DNA of 64,000 nucleotides from Dinoroseobacter shibae DFL 12 = DSM 16493 (GTDB lineage Bacteria > Pseudomonadota > Alphaproteobacteria > Rhodobacterales > Rhodobacteraceae): positions 2,666,001-2,730,000 of the forward strand of contig NC_009952.1 in assembly GCF_000018145.1 (NCBI RefSeq), written 5' to 3'. Position numbers and translations under genes: made by a program. Position 1 is the stretch's first letter. Every line of letters starts with the position of its first letter. Shown here in pieces: positions 16,892 to 25,232 of the stretch. The notes under the pieces were generated by a model that made no database searches, was not told where the DNA came from, and saw nothing but the letters and a program-made list of their open reading frames with translations.

Positions 16892-17569
16892 CTATGAGCC
16901 GTGGGCGCCGGAGGATTTCACCAGCCGTTCGAGACCTTCCCGGCCGACGATACGCACCTCGCCCCGCGACTGCTCGATCCAGCCTCGGCGCTGGAATTCC
17001 GACAGGGTCCGCGAGATGACCTCGCGCGCGGTTCCAAGCTCGGTGCCGAGGACGGCATGTGTGGCATGCACCACGTCGCTGCGATCCGCGAGTTCCAGCA
17101 ACCGCGACGCCAGGCGCACGTCCATACGTTGGAACACGATATCGTCGATCAAGGTGAAAAGATCGGTGATCCGGCGCGAATAGGCCGTAAAGACAAACTC
17201 GCGGAACACCGGAGACTTCGCAACGAGATCGTCAAACATCTTGCGGGGAATGGCGACGGCCTTCACCGCTGTTTCCGCAGTGCCTTCGGCCGAGTAATCC
17301 TCGAATGCCAGCATGCAGGCGGTGGTCAGAACGCAGCTTTCCCCGGCATGCACCCGGTAGAGGAACACCTCCCGCCCGGTTTCGGATTTCTGCTGCACCT
17401 TGACGGTGCCGTCGAGCAGCAGAAGCAGGTTATCGGCCGTCTGACCGGGGGCGAAGATCTGTGTCCCCGCAGGGACCGATACGATCTGGCTGCCGTCTTC
17501 GAGCTCTGCTTGTATGTCGGCGGGCAGACGGCTCAGCCCCTTGAACTTGGCGATCCATGACGCGTCCAT
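16892..17569 (-). CDS. Crp/Fnr-family transcription regulator
   Basis: 225 residues: cyclic-nucleotide-binding-like beta-roll (about residues 20-140; VPAGTQIFAPGQTADNLLLLLDG), dimer helix, and a winged-HTH with LGTELGTAREVISRTLSEFQRRG (about 175-200). It lacks the four-Cys N-terminal cluster of oxygen-sensing Fnr; Cys occur in ESCVLTTACML, where thiol or persulfide sensing is conceivable but unproven. It lies just upstream of the persulfide operon on the same strand, with a perfect palindrome between them. Confidence 0.85.
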   Translation of the reverse strand: MDASWIAKFKGLSRLPADIQAELEDGSQIVSVPAGTQIFAPGQTADNLLLLLDGTVKVQQKSETGREVFLYRVHAGESCVLTTACMLAFEDYSAEGTAETAVKAVAIPRKMFDDLVAKSPVFREFVFTAYSRRITDLFTLIDDIVFQRMDVRLASRLLELADRSDVVHATHAVLGTELGTAREVISRTLSEFQRRGWIEQSRGEVRIVGREGLERLVKSSGAHGS

Positions 17570-17612
17570 ATTCTTGCCTCCCAGGCGATCGGTTCACTTT
17601 CGGCGCACGGGC

Positions 17613-17631
17613 GCAACCGCATGGCGGTTGC
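17613..17631. terminator. Inverted repeat between peroxiredoxin and crp genes
   Basis: GCAACCGC-ATG-GCGGTTGC: 8-bp perfect stem and 3-nt loop, 23 bp past the peroxiredoxin stop and 44 bp before the crp start. No T-run follows, so it may be a terminator-like mRNA 3' end or an operator. Confidence 0.4.
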
Positions 17632-17653
17632 ACCTGAACTTCTGCTCAGCCCA

Positions 17654-18316
17654 TCAGAGCGACTTGGTCGAAAAATACCAGTCCTTGGTGTCGAACCCTT
17701 CGGAAATGCGGGCCTCTGCCGCTGCCGCGGTTTGCGGGGTCGGCACGATGACGTCCTGGCCCGGCGTCCAGTTTTCCGGCGTGGCGACCTTGTGCGTATC
17801 CGAGGTCTGCAGCGCTTTCACAAGGCGCAGGAATTCGTCTACGGAGCGCCCGTTGGTCATCGGATAGTAGACCATCGCCCGCAGGATGCCTTCGGGATCG
17901 ATCACGAAGGTCGCCCGCACGGCCTGGGTGTCCGAGGCACCCGGCTGGATCATGCCGTAGGCTTGCGCGACCTTCATGTCGAGATCGGCAATGATCGGAA
18001 ACGGAATCTCGATGCCGAAGCTTTCCTTGATCGACCGCATCCAGGCAATATGAGCATAATGGCTGTCGATCGACAGGCCGAGAAGCTGCGTGTCGAGCGC
18101 GGCGAACTCTTCTGCGCGGTTGGCGAAGGCCACGAATTCGGTGGTGCAAACCGGCGTGAAATCCGCCGGATGCGAAAACAGGATCAGCCACTTGCCCTTG
18201 TAATCGGCGTTCGTCTTGCGCCCATCGGTTGTCAGTGCGTCGAAGGCGGGCGCCGGTTCGTTCAGACGTGGCAGGCCGACAGAGGTCTCGGGCGTGGGGG
18301 TGGCATGGGCATTCAT
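17654..18316 (-). CDS. 1-Cys peroxiredoxin (Prx6-like)
   Basis: 220 residues from ATG 18316; the longer frame to 18403 reads into the promoter. The peroxidatic Cys is in HPADFTPVCTTEF (near residue 58), and the extended C-terminal domain (TPENWTPGQDVIVP) is diagnostic of the Prx6 subgroup. It reduces peroxides and peroxynitrite in the cytoplasm. It is divergent from the OxyR-like gene, the common arrangement for OxyR-controlled peroxidases. Confidence 0.9.
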   Translation of the reverse strand: MNAHATPTPETSVGLPRLNEPAPAFDALTTDGRKTNADYKGKWLILFSHPADFTPVCTTEFVAFANRAEEFAALDTQLLGLSIDSHYAHIAWMRSIKESFGIEIPFPIIADLDMKVAQAYGMIQPGASDTQAVRATFVIDPEGILRAMVYYPMTNGRSVDEFLRLVKALQTSDTHKVATPENWTPGQDVIVPTPQTAAAAEARISEGFDTKDWYFSTKSL

Positions 18317-18417
18317 GTCTTGGCTCCGTGTTGTGATGATGAACATGACGTAGTCGCTCCGCCCTGATCTTTGAAATTGATTGTATCCCTCATCGTAATT
18401 CAATAAAGCGATAATCC
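18317..18417. promoter_or_regulatory. Divergent promoter, peroxiredoxin / OxyR-like regulator
   Basis: 101 bp of AT-richer DNA with an imperfect dyad near 18377-18414 (GATTGTAT ... AATTCAATA ... GATAATC), reminiscent of the spaced ATAG/CTAT elements of OxyR sites. Both promoters must lie here. The exact operator is not resolved. Confidence 0.45.
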
Positions 18418-19335
18418 ATGACCACCCTGCGCCAACTCCGCTTTCTCGCGGCGCTCGATGACACCGGGAATTTCTCCAGGGCGGCCGAGCTTTGCCATGT
18501 GACCCAATCCACCCTGTCCACCGGCCTGAAGGAGCTCGAGGAACGTCTGGGGATCAAGGTGGCCGAACGCACGAAACAAAGCGTGATGATGACCCCGGTC
18601 GGTCGCGATCTGGCCGAGCGTGCCCGGGCCATCCTCGCACAGGTGCAGGATTTCGAACAGCGCGCCGCCCGTGAGAACGCTGCGGGCGCCTCGGTCCTGC
18701 GTCTGGGGGCCATCCCCACGGTGGGACCATTCCTGATGCCGCGGGCCATGCCGCTGCTGCGGCGCGCCCTGCCGGAGACGAAATTCTATCTGCGCGAGGA
18801 ACTGACAGAGCCGCTGGTGGCCGGGCTGCTGGAGGGGCGGCTTGACCTTTTGCTGCTGGCGCTTCCGCATCCGCTGCCGACGCAGATCGAGGCCGAGGTG
18901 CTGTTCTCCGACGGCTACCGACTGGCCACCCCGACGGACCATCCGCTAGGCAATCGCAGCAGCGTGGGCGCGGACGACCTGGATGATCGGCAACTGCTCT
19001 TGCTGGAGAAGGGTCATTGCCTGCAGCGCCATGCGATTTCCAGCTTTTCCGGGATCAACCTGGACGAGGATCAGAGTTTCTCGGCCACCAGCCTCTCGAC
19101 CCTGGTTGCGATGGTGGAAGAGGATTTGGGGATCACGCTCTTGCCGAACCTGGCGGTCGATGCCGGGATCTCGCAGGGCCACAGGTTGCATCTGGGCCGG
19201 GTTGATGGTGCCTGTCCGCGCAGGGTGGCGCTGGCGTGGCGCAAGAGCTCGCCAAATATCGAGGTGTTTCGAAAGATCGGTGCATGCCTCAAGGCGGCCC
19301 GCGCCGATCTGCAGAACTCGCCTGCAGCCGCCTGA
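18418..19335 (+). CDS. oxyR: LysR-family regulator, OxyR-like
   Basis: 305 residues: LysR HTH at the N-terminus (LRQLRFLAALDDTGNFSRAA, residues 4-23; VTQSTLSTGLKELEERLG), then the LysR effector domain. LLEKGHCLQRHA contains the peroxidatic Cys equivalent to E. coli C199. The resolving Cys expected nine residues later is absent (sequence ISSFSG). The ATSLSTLVAMVEEDLGITLLP segment is typical OxyR. The gene is divergent from a peroxiredoxin, supporting peroxide regulation. The missing C208 equivalent suggests a different redox chemistry or partner. Confidence 0.82.
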   Translation: MTTLRQLRFLAALDDTGNFSRAAELCHVTQSTLSTGLKELEERLGIKVAERTKQSVMMTPVGRDLAERARAILAQVQDFEQRAARENAAGASVLRLGAIPTVGPFLMPRAMPLLRRALPETKFYLREELTEPLVAGLLEGRLDLLLLALPHPLPTQIEAEVLFSDGYRLATPTDHPLGNRSSVGADDLDDRQLLLLEKGHCLQRHAISSFSGINLDEDQSFSATSLSTLVAMVEEDLGITLLPNLAVDAGISQGHRLHLGRVDGACPRRVALAWRKSSPNIEVFRKIGACLKAARADLQNSPAAA

Positions 19336-19357
19336 AGCGGCGGCTTGGGAGTGCACG

Positions 19358-20335
19358 TCATTCCGGTTGGCAGATTTCCCCGGCCATCGCCGCGCGGATC
19401 GTCCGCAGGCCGAGCCCGAGAATGGTGAGGCCGAGCAGGCATAGCAGGACAAGGCCGGCCGCACGGTGCATCCCGGACCCCGACAGGTCTGCATAGCGAA
19501 ACATCGCCGTCGTCAGCGCGGCCAGCGGGAAGGACAGTGCCCAGAACGACATCGCGAAGGGCAGCCGCAGCAGCGCAGGTACCTGCACCGCGACAAGTGC
19601 TGCGAAGAAGACCCCAGTGCTGAGCAAGACATGGGCCAGCGCATCGATCTGCCCGCCATTCAAGGCAAGCCAGGCGAGAAAGCCGACGGACGGCGGGGCG
19701 ATCAGGATGACGAGGGTCGGGCGCAGCTTGCCAGGCAGAGGATCGTGAAAAATCAAGCGATTAAAGACCAGTGTCAACAGGATCAGCCAGAACAGCAACC
19801 CGACCGAGAAGAAATACCAACTGACCTCGAGATAGCCGAGATGCCCCCCCCCAAGGGGCAAGATCACGTTGGCCACGGCCGGGATGAACCAGGCAGGCGA
19901 CAGCATAGCCGGGCCGAAGGCGCGATGGGAGATCCAGGCCGAGACAATCACCACCGTGAGGATCGCCTGCACGACGGCGCCGATGATCCACAGGGCTGCA
20001 GAAAGTACGGGCATCCCGCTCTGCAGCAACAAGGACAAAAGCAGGATCGAGATGTTGGCGGCAGGAAAGAACGCCAGCCGGACAGGGTGGTGCCATTCCT
20101 GCGCGACAAAGGCGGAATGGCGCAGGGACTTCAGCCCATAGAGCGCGCCGAGCAGGATCAGAACAAGCGCCCCAAGGACGGTAATCGCCACCGAGGCCCC
20201 CTCAAAGCCGCCCGCCCGCAGGGCCAGGGCAAGGCCCAGAACCCCCATGGTGATCCCGAAGACCGTGATCGGATAATGGGCGAGCCATGGCTGCGGTGCC
20301 GCGGATGCATCGCCCGGGTTTGCGTCGGTGCTCAT
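19358..20335 (-). CDS. SLAC1/TehA-family anion channel or exporter
   Basis: 325 residues with about ten membrane segments, MSTDANPGDASAAPQPW at the start; WLAHYPITVFGITMGVLGL and SPAWFIPAVANVILPLG fit the tellurite-resistance/dicarboxylate (TDT) family. Family members carry chloride, nitrate, malate or sulfite. Given the sulfite-producing dioxygenase nearby, sulfite export is a plausible role (inference). The 3' end lies 22 bp from the convergent OxyR-like gene. The 5' end overlaps a truncated cytochrome b561-like frame. Confidence 0.75.
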   Translation of the reverse strand: MSTDANPGDASAAPQPWLAHYPITVFGITMGVLGLALALRAGGFEGASVAITVLGALVLILLGALYGLKSLRHSAFVAQEWHHPVRLAFFPAANISILLLSLLLQSGMPVLSAALWIIGAVVQAILTVVIVSAWISHRAFGPAMLSPAWFIPAVANVILPLGGGHLGYLEVSWYFFSVGLLFWLILLTLVFNRLIFHDPLPGKLRPTLVILIAPPSVGFLAWLALNGGQIDALAHVLLSTGVFFAALVAVQVPALLRLPFAMSFWALSFPLAALTTAMFRYADLSGSGMHRAAGLVLLCLLGLTILGLGLRTIRAAMAGEICQPE

Positions 20336-20535
20336 GTTTCACGCTCCTGTGCCGCCCCGTCCGCGAAGATGCGTGCCGGAGACATTCGTGTCATTCCATC
20401 GGTTTTCAACCAGACTTTCTGCACAACGGCCCCCGCGACATGCAGCGCGAGCAGCAGGTATCGAGCGGCCACGAGAAACACGATCCCACAATGCAGGGCC
20501 ACTTGAATGCGGGAATACCTATCAGAAGTCGACAT
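20332..20535 (-). pseudogene. Cytochrome b561-like gene, internally deleted
   Basis: A 67-residue frame from ATG 20535. Its start (YSRIQVALHCGIVFLVAARYL) matches helix 1 of cytochrome b561, where ALHW is usual. It jumps directly to the last helix (LALHVAGAVVQKVWLKTDGMTRM), where ALHVAAALYHHF is usual. About 90-100 internal residues and at least one haem-ligand His are missing, so it cannot be a normal di-haem protein. It overlaps the channel gene by 4 bp. Confidence 0.5.
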
Positions 20536-20606
20536 GTGGCCTGCCCTTGATTTGGTAGCATTGCCCGGAGCGAGGGTGCGGGAAATCCCCCGCTCCGACA
20601 GCGGTG

Positions 20607-20975
20607 TCAGATGTCCGCCTCACCCTTGGTACGCTTTGTGCCGAGAAGCGCTTCTAGAGTGTAGACGAGAATGGCCATGCCGATGGCCCCCGTCACGGCG
20701 ATGCCGAGAAAGAGGATGATGTCGATCGGCCCGCCGAGATCCGCGAGGCGGCTGTCGGTCATCACCATGACGAACCAGACCGCAAGGACCGCGCCCACGG
20801 GCATGGACAGCTGCGCCACGAGGAATTTCTTCCAGCTCACCTCCCGGTCGCGAATGAGCACGTAGAAATAGCCGAAAGTCACCAAAACCGCTGCGGCCAC
20901 CATGAACCAGAACAGGCCGCGGCCGAAAATTTCCTCGAAAACGGCGATCAGCGTTTCGAATGTCAGATCTTGCAT
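20607..20975 (-). CDS. DUF5368-like small membrane protein
   Basis: 122 residues with three transmembrane segments (FWFMVAAAVLVTFGYFYVLI; AVLAVWFVMVMTD; IILFLGIAVTGAIGMAILVY). FGRGLFW...YVLIRDRE and LGGPIDIILFLG fit DUF5368, a family seen in Rhodobacterales. It follows the sulfide oxidoreductase by 12 bp on the same strand, so it may be a membrane partner for that flavoprotein. The link is from context only. Confidence 0.65.
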   Translation of the reverse strand: MQDLTFETLIAVFEEIFGRGLFWFMVAAAVLVTFGYFYVLIRDREVSWKKFLVAQLSMPVGAVLAVWFVMVMTDSRLADLGGPIDIILFLGIAVTGAIGMAILVYTLEALLGTKRTKGEADI

Positions 20976-20987
20976 TTCTTTTTCTCC

Positions 20988-22289
20988 TCAGGCTCGGCCA
21001 CGCAACATCGCGTTGTAGGTGGCCTTCAGCGCCACTTCCTTCATCAGCCAGCTGATCCACAGCTCTTCGAGCGGCGCGATCATGCCGGGGAAGGACGGCA
21101 CGAGGTTGTCGTGGTAGTCGAACTCCACCAGCATGGCGCGCCCGATCCGGGTGATCATCGGGCAGGAAGTGTAGCCGTCATAGGTCTCGGTGCCTTCCCG
21201 GCCCTCGATGCCCGCAACGATGTGATCCTCGACCACGGGCACCTGCCATTTGACTGACGCCGCGGTCTTGCCCTTGGGCACCCCGGCGACATCGCCGAGC
21301 GCGAAAACCTCGGGGTAGCGCAGATGGCGCAGGGTGGCCATGTCGCATTCGACCCAGCCCTGGTCGGTCCATCTGTCGGCCCAGGACAGCCCCGAGCGGC
21401 GCACGAAGTCCGGCGCACGTTGCGGCGGGACGACGTGGATATAATCATACTCCACCTCTTCCGAGCCGGACCCGGTGGCAAAGGTTGCCCGTCTCGCGCC
21501 CGCATCAATGCCGGTCAGCGTGCGGTTCATCATGGTGTCGACACCGCGGTCCTCGAACAGCATCCGGACCTTCTCGGCCACGATGGGCACCCCGAAGAGC
21601 GTGGCTTGCGGCGCGGCGTAGACCATGTTCATCCGCCCCGCATTGCCCGCCCGACGCGCGATGTCGTCGATCAGGAACGTATGCTTGAGCGGCGCGCCAG
21701 CGCATTTCATCTCGGTCGACGGACGGGTGAAGAGCCCCGTGCCGCCGTCCTCGACAAAACGGCTAGCGGCTGCCCAGGTGCGCGCAGCATACTCGGGCCC
21801 GGCATAGAGCGCGCCGATCCCGTTCTCGCCCACCATGTCCAGACTGAACCCCTCGATCGCGTCGTGATCGAGGACCAGACCTGGTGCGACGACCAGCCAG
21901 TCGTAACCGAGCGTCTCGCCGCTCTCGGTTGAGACGGTCTTAGCCTCCGCGTCCACGGCGACCACGCGCTCGGGCAGCCATGTCACCCCCTCCGGAAGCC
22001 ATTTTGCCGTGTCCGAGACCACGTATCCCCCCGGTTTCAAACCGGCCGCCACCAGCGTCAGGCCAGGCTGGTAGAGGTGCTCCCGGCGCGGGTCGATCAA
22101 CGTGATCTGCGCCCCTTCGAGCCGCCGCACCAGCCGGTTGGCCAGGGCGGTGCCACCCGCCCCCGCGCCGATGATCACGATGCGCGCCGATGTCTGAACG
22201 GGGCTGACCTGTGCCTCGGCGCTTGGCGAGACGAGCGAGGCCGCAGCCCCCCCGGCGACTGCCGCTGTCAGGAATTGTCTTCTGTCCAT
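20988..22289 (-). CDS. Sulfide:quinone oxidoreductase / FCSD-like flavoprotein, Tat-exported
   Basis: 433 residues from ATG 22289 with AAGGAGG 5 nt upstream. MDRRQFLTAAVAGGAAASL is a Tat signal (RRQFL), so the enzyme acts in the periplasm. Rossmann FAD motif RIVIIGAGAGGTALANRL (about residue 36), second nucleotide-binding segment and ALGDVAGVPKGKTAASVKWQ. Cys at STEMKCAGAP and YTSCPMIT match the redox-active Cys pair of sulfide oxidoreductases. It probably oxidises sulfide to persulfide/sulfane sulfur. The frame to 22487 has no independent start signal and would bury the Tat motif. Confidence 0.82.
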   Translation of the reverse strand: MDRRQFLTAAVAGGAAASLVSPSAEAQVSPVQTSARIVIIGAGAGGTALANRLVRRLEGAQITLIDPRREHLYQPGLTLVAAGLKPGGYVVSDTAKWLPEGVTWLPERVVAVDAEAKTVSTESGETLGYDWLVVAPGLVLDHDAIEGFSLDMVGENGIGALYAGPEYAARTWAAASRFVEDGGTGLFTRPSTEMKCAGAPLKHTFLIDDIARRAGNAGRMNMVYAAPQATLFGVPIVAEKVRMLFEDRGVDTMMNRTLTGIDAGARRATFATGSGSEEVEYDYIHVVPPQRAPDFVRRSGLSWADRWTDQGWVECDMATLRHLRYPEVFALGDVAGVPKGKTAASVKWQVPVVEDHIVAGIEGREGTETYDGYTSCPMITRIGRAMLVEFDYHDNLVPSFPGMIAPLEELWISWLMKEVALKATYNAMLRGRA

Positions 22290-22611
22290 GATGTCCTCCT
22301 TCGGGTAGGGTCGCCCTCCGGCACTCCCTTGTTCCGCCCCGACCGCAGGTGTCGGTGGGTCGTGTTCCTCGATCAGCCTGCGGTCACGCTGCCGCTCCAG
22401 CCCATGGGCGCTTATCACGACGAAGATTGCGGCCCGGGACAGTCCCCGCGTGACAGGCAGCGAGAGACCGTGATGGATGGCAGTCATCGCGCAAGGCGAA
22501 CGGCTGCTTTACAATGTCCAGTTCCAACATAAGCCCTCCAGCAACGCCGCGAGTGCGACGAACCTTCATGTCCAACTGGCCAATGACTAAACCCGGCGGA
22601 CCGAAAGCGTT
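22290..22611. other. Leader region of the sulfide oxidoreductase gene
   Basis: 322 bp between the operator at 22612 and the flavoprotein start. A 47-residue minus-strand ORF (22387-22530, MLELDIVKQPFALRDD, with GGAGG 6 nt before ATG) is the only candidate gene; it resembles no family I know and may be a leader peptide or remnant. A second frame from ATG 22487 runs in phase into the flavoprotein. Confidence 0.35.
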
Positions 22612-22626
22612 GGTGACTCTGTCACA
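22612..22626. promoter_or_regulatory. Palindromic operator upstream of sulfide oxidoreductase
   Basis: GGTGAC-TCT-GTCACA, one mismatch from a perfect dyad; second of three copies of GGTGAC-N3-GTCAC. It lies 82 bp before the 22530 ORF and 323 bp before the flavoprotein ATG, upstream of the minus-strand unit. Probably a Crp/Fnr-type site. Confidence 0.6.
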
Positions 22627-23215
22627 TAACAGGCATGGAAAGTGACAGGTGCGATCGAAAATCGAATGATCCGCCCCACGAAGCATCGCGGCAGGGACAA
22701 GGACCATCGACAGCGCCTTTCAGACCCCGCTCAAAACCGACGTTGCGGGCGCCGGGTCCAGCCCCTTGGCGTCTCATTGAAAATAAAACCGGCACGCGGT
22801 CGAGTATGCTGCGCGCCAGAGACAGGCGGGCGCGACTTTCTTCGAACAGGGCACCAGCCCGCACCGAACCTGCGATGCGCACGTTGCTTCGGCAGAGCCG
22901 CAAACCGTCTGCCCTTGTGCAGTTTCAGGCCGGGCGGTCCGCGCCAACCCTTGGACCCGGATGCCAGCATCCCCGCCCGAGCCGACGACAAAACCACGAG
23001 GACAGGCAGCACCGGGTCGGTGCCCTTGGCATCGCACAGAAGACCCCGGGTATAGTGCCTCGGCATTGCGGGCAGGAGCGCAGAGGCGAGAAAGACCACG
23101 GCTGCGATCGACGCGCGCTGCAACGGTAGGGCAGCCTCGGCGCGTCGGGCTGCGGCGCAGGCGGGCGTCTTTGGTGCGCTCTGAGCATCTTCAGCTTGCC
23201 GCTTGCCTGGCATGA
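22627..23215. other. Gene-free or decayed region
   Basis: About 590 bp with only fragmentary minus-strand frames. Pieces such as VRAGALFEESRARLSLARS and LPLQRASIAAVVFLASALLPA look like broken protein, possibly the N-terminus of an ABC exporter of the CydD type that often lies beside Crp/Fnr genes in this group. The frames switch repeatedly, so any gene is dead. The identification is weak. Confidence 0.25.
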
Positions 23216-23971
23216 TCAAGGCGCCGGGATGCCCCTGGGCCTTGAACCGGAACTCGGTCGGGCAAGGTAGCCCTTCGAAACCCTCGCCAGGGCGGCAGGC
23301 GCCTCCAGGAAAATGCAGCCACGTTCCTGCGTGATCCAGCCTTTCACGGCGAAGTCCCGCAACCCGCGCGAAACGACCTCCCGCGCTGTCAGCAACTCGG
23401 CGGCAATATCGCCATGGGTCGCGACGACAGCCCCTTCACGCACATGACCCAAGAGCCAATCCGCAAGGCGCTGGTCGAAACCGAGCACATTCTTGGCCGA
23501 GACGCGCGCAAAGAACTTGGGCAAGCGATTGGCATGTGCTGCAAACAAGGCGCGCCGGAACCCGAGATGATCATCGACGAGTTGGTGGAACCGTTTCGGA
23601 GCGAGTTCGATCCAGGAACAGGGCGCCGTGCAGGTCGCGCTTATCGCAATCGGGCTTCCGGACAGGATGGCAGCTGTGACCGGCATGCAATCCTGTCCCT
23701 GCGTCGCCCGACATTCGGCCCAGGCAAGCCGTTGGCCCGTCTTGCGGAAATGAACGGTCAACTTGCCTTGCGTCACAAGCACGAACGCCTTGGGCTGCCC
23801 TTGCCACTGAAACGCCGTGTCGCCCTTGTCGGCGGATTTGACAACGCCCCCTGCCGCAACGAGACCGTCGACCAGCGAGATGTCTTCCAATGTCGCATCG
23901 CAGGGCTGCACGTCTTGCCCCTTCTCAAGGCGCAGGCCGGCCCCGCCGTTACTCCGCCGGGACCGCGGCAT
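23216..23971 (-). CDS. Crp/Fnr-family transcription regulator, second copy
   Basis: 251 residues from ATG 23971; an alternative TTG start at 23989 also overlaps the end of the upstream membrane-protein gene. Beta-roll sensor (about residues 40-145) and a C-terminal HTH with AAELLTAREVVSRGLRDFAVKGW. Cys at QPCDATLED, GQDCMP and SATCTAPCSW could have a sensing role. The overlap with the 23949-25163 gene implies co-transcription and probably autoregulation via the palindrome at 25218. Confidence 0.78.
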   Translation of the reverse strand: MPRSRRSNGGAGLRLEKGQDVQPCDATLEDISLVDGLVAAGGVVKSADKGDTAFQWQGQPKAFVLVTQGKLTVHFRKTGQRLAWAECRATQGQDCMPVTAAILSGSPIAISATCTAPCSWIELAPKRFHQLVDDHLGFRRALFAAHANRLPKFFARVSAKNVLGFDQRLADWLLGHVREGAVVATHGDIAAELLTAREVVSRGLRDFAVKGWITQERGCIFLEAPAALARVSKGYLARPSSGSRPRGIPAP

Positions 23972-25163
23972 CCGCAGCGCGTCTGGCAAAGTGGCGCCGG
24001 TTGAGCAGGACCAAGAGCCCGATCATGGCGAACTGGCTGGCGATGGCCAGCGCCGTCAGGGACCAGTAGGCGCCCCCAAACTTGGCGATCAGCCCCGCAT
24101 CGACCAGCCCCTTGTTGATCCAGAAATGCAGCATCACGCTGAGGGCGACACCGGGGCAAATCAACGCGTAGGAGCCCGCCGAATAGCCATCTCTGCGCAG
24201 GTAGGCGTCGGCGTATTTCTGACGCTGCAGCACCAACAGCCCGAGCACGAGGAAAACAAGCTGAACCGCGAGGATCGCGGTTGTCAGCAAGAGCGTGTCG
24301 GCCATACCGCCTTGGCCGCCGAATGTTGTGTGCAAACCGTGCTCCTGCCGCATGGTCATGATCCCCAGCACCGTCAGGATTGGCACGACGACCATCAGCG
24401 TCGGCGCGCTTTCCCGCGCGGTGCCGTGATGCAGCATCGAGTTGAACGCAACGATCGCCGCGACCGAGGCGTAAAGCCCCGCGATGACCCCGAGCATGAT
24501 CGACAGAACAAGCGAAATGCCCACGGTCAGGGGCAGCGTGCTCAACGACGCGGGTGCGGACATGCCGACAGCGATCATCGACAAGGCGAAAGCGGGCAGA
24601 AGCTGCGCGAAGGAATTGTTTGCGGTCACATCGAAGACGCCGCCATCGCTCAGAACCCGCCCGAGAAACGCCCCGATCCGGCGGAACGCGACAATGGCGA
24701 TGAGGGCAAAGGCAAGCATGGCCAGTGGAAAGAGATACTCCACCACGCTCCACAGTCCCGGAACAAAGACAAGGCCGAGGATGAAACCGGCATTGACCGA
24801 CATCGCCAGCGCCAGCGGCATTGCCAGCAGTTGGGTTTCGCCGTTCGAGTTGACGAGCCGCGCAAAGGCGTCTGTCTTGCGGAATTCCGACAGGCGGGCG
24901 AGGTTCCAGATCAGCAGTTTGATGTTGAGAAAGGCAAACCCCGCGATCCCGGCCACCGCAATGACGATGGCAGCCTGCTGAGGCAGTCCGCCGGTCCCGA
25001 ATGCGGCTCGGATATCTTCGAAAACCGGCACGGGTTGGCCCGGGTGGGGCACCCAGAACATCAGGTACATGAAAAACGTGACAACGAGGCCTCCGGACCC
25101 CAGCGATGCTAGGAAATAGAGGGGCGACCAGGCGTCAGCGGGTCTGTGGCGGGATGTGTTCAT
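23949..25163 (-). CDS. Polytopic membrane protein of the sulfur island
   Basis: 404 residues with about ten transmembrane segments. ATG 25163 is chosen (GGAG 7 nt upstream); the frame to 25235 would start inside the operator. LLAMPLALAMSVNAGFILG and LHFWINKGLVDAGLIAKFGG are notable conserved-looking segments. It is probably a SLAC1/TDT-like or TsoY-type protein linked to sulfur metabolism, but I cannot decide between these. It overlaps the downstream Crp/Fnr gene and is preceded by the third GGTGAC-N3-GTCACC site. Confidence 0.55.
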   Translation of the reverse strand: MNTSRHRPADAWSPLYFLASLGSGGLVVTFFMYLMFWVPHPGQPVPVFEDIRAAFGTGGLPQQAAIVIAVAGIAGFAFLNIKLLIWNLARLSEFRKTDAFARLVNSNGETQLLAMPLALAMSVNAGFILGLVFVPGLWSVVEYLFPLAMLAFALIAIVAFRRIGAFLGRVLSDGGVFDVTANNSFAQLLPAFALSMIAVGMSAPASLSTLPLTVGISLVLSIMLGVIAGLYASVAAIVAFNSMLHHGTARESAPTLMVVVPILTVLGIMTMRQEHGLHTTFGGQGGMADTLLLTTAILAVQLVFLVLGLLVLQRQKYADAYLRRDGYSAGSYALICPGVALSVMLHFWINKGLVDAGLIAKFGGAYWSLTALAIASQFAMIGLLVLLNRRHFARRAADAAVPAE

Positions 25164-25217
25164 GGCGCTTCTCCACAAATGATGGAGAAGCAGTGCCATA
25201 CCATCCCCCATAACGAC

Positions 25218-25232
25218 GGTGACATCGTCACC
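25218..25232. promoter_or_regulatory. Palindromic operator upstream of membrane protein gene
   Basis: GGTGAC-ATC-GTCACC, perfect 6-bp arms, centred 62 bp before the ATG at 25163, nearly the same spacing as the site before the persulfide operon. Third copy of the element. Confidence 0.65.
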
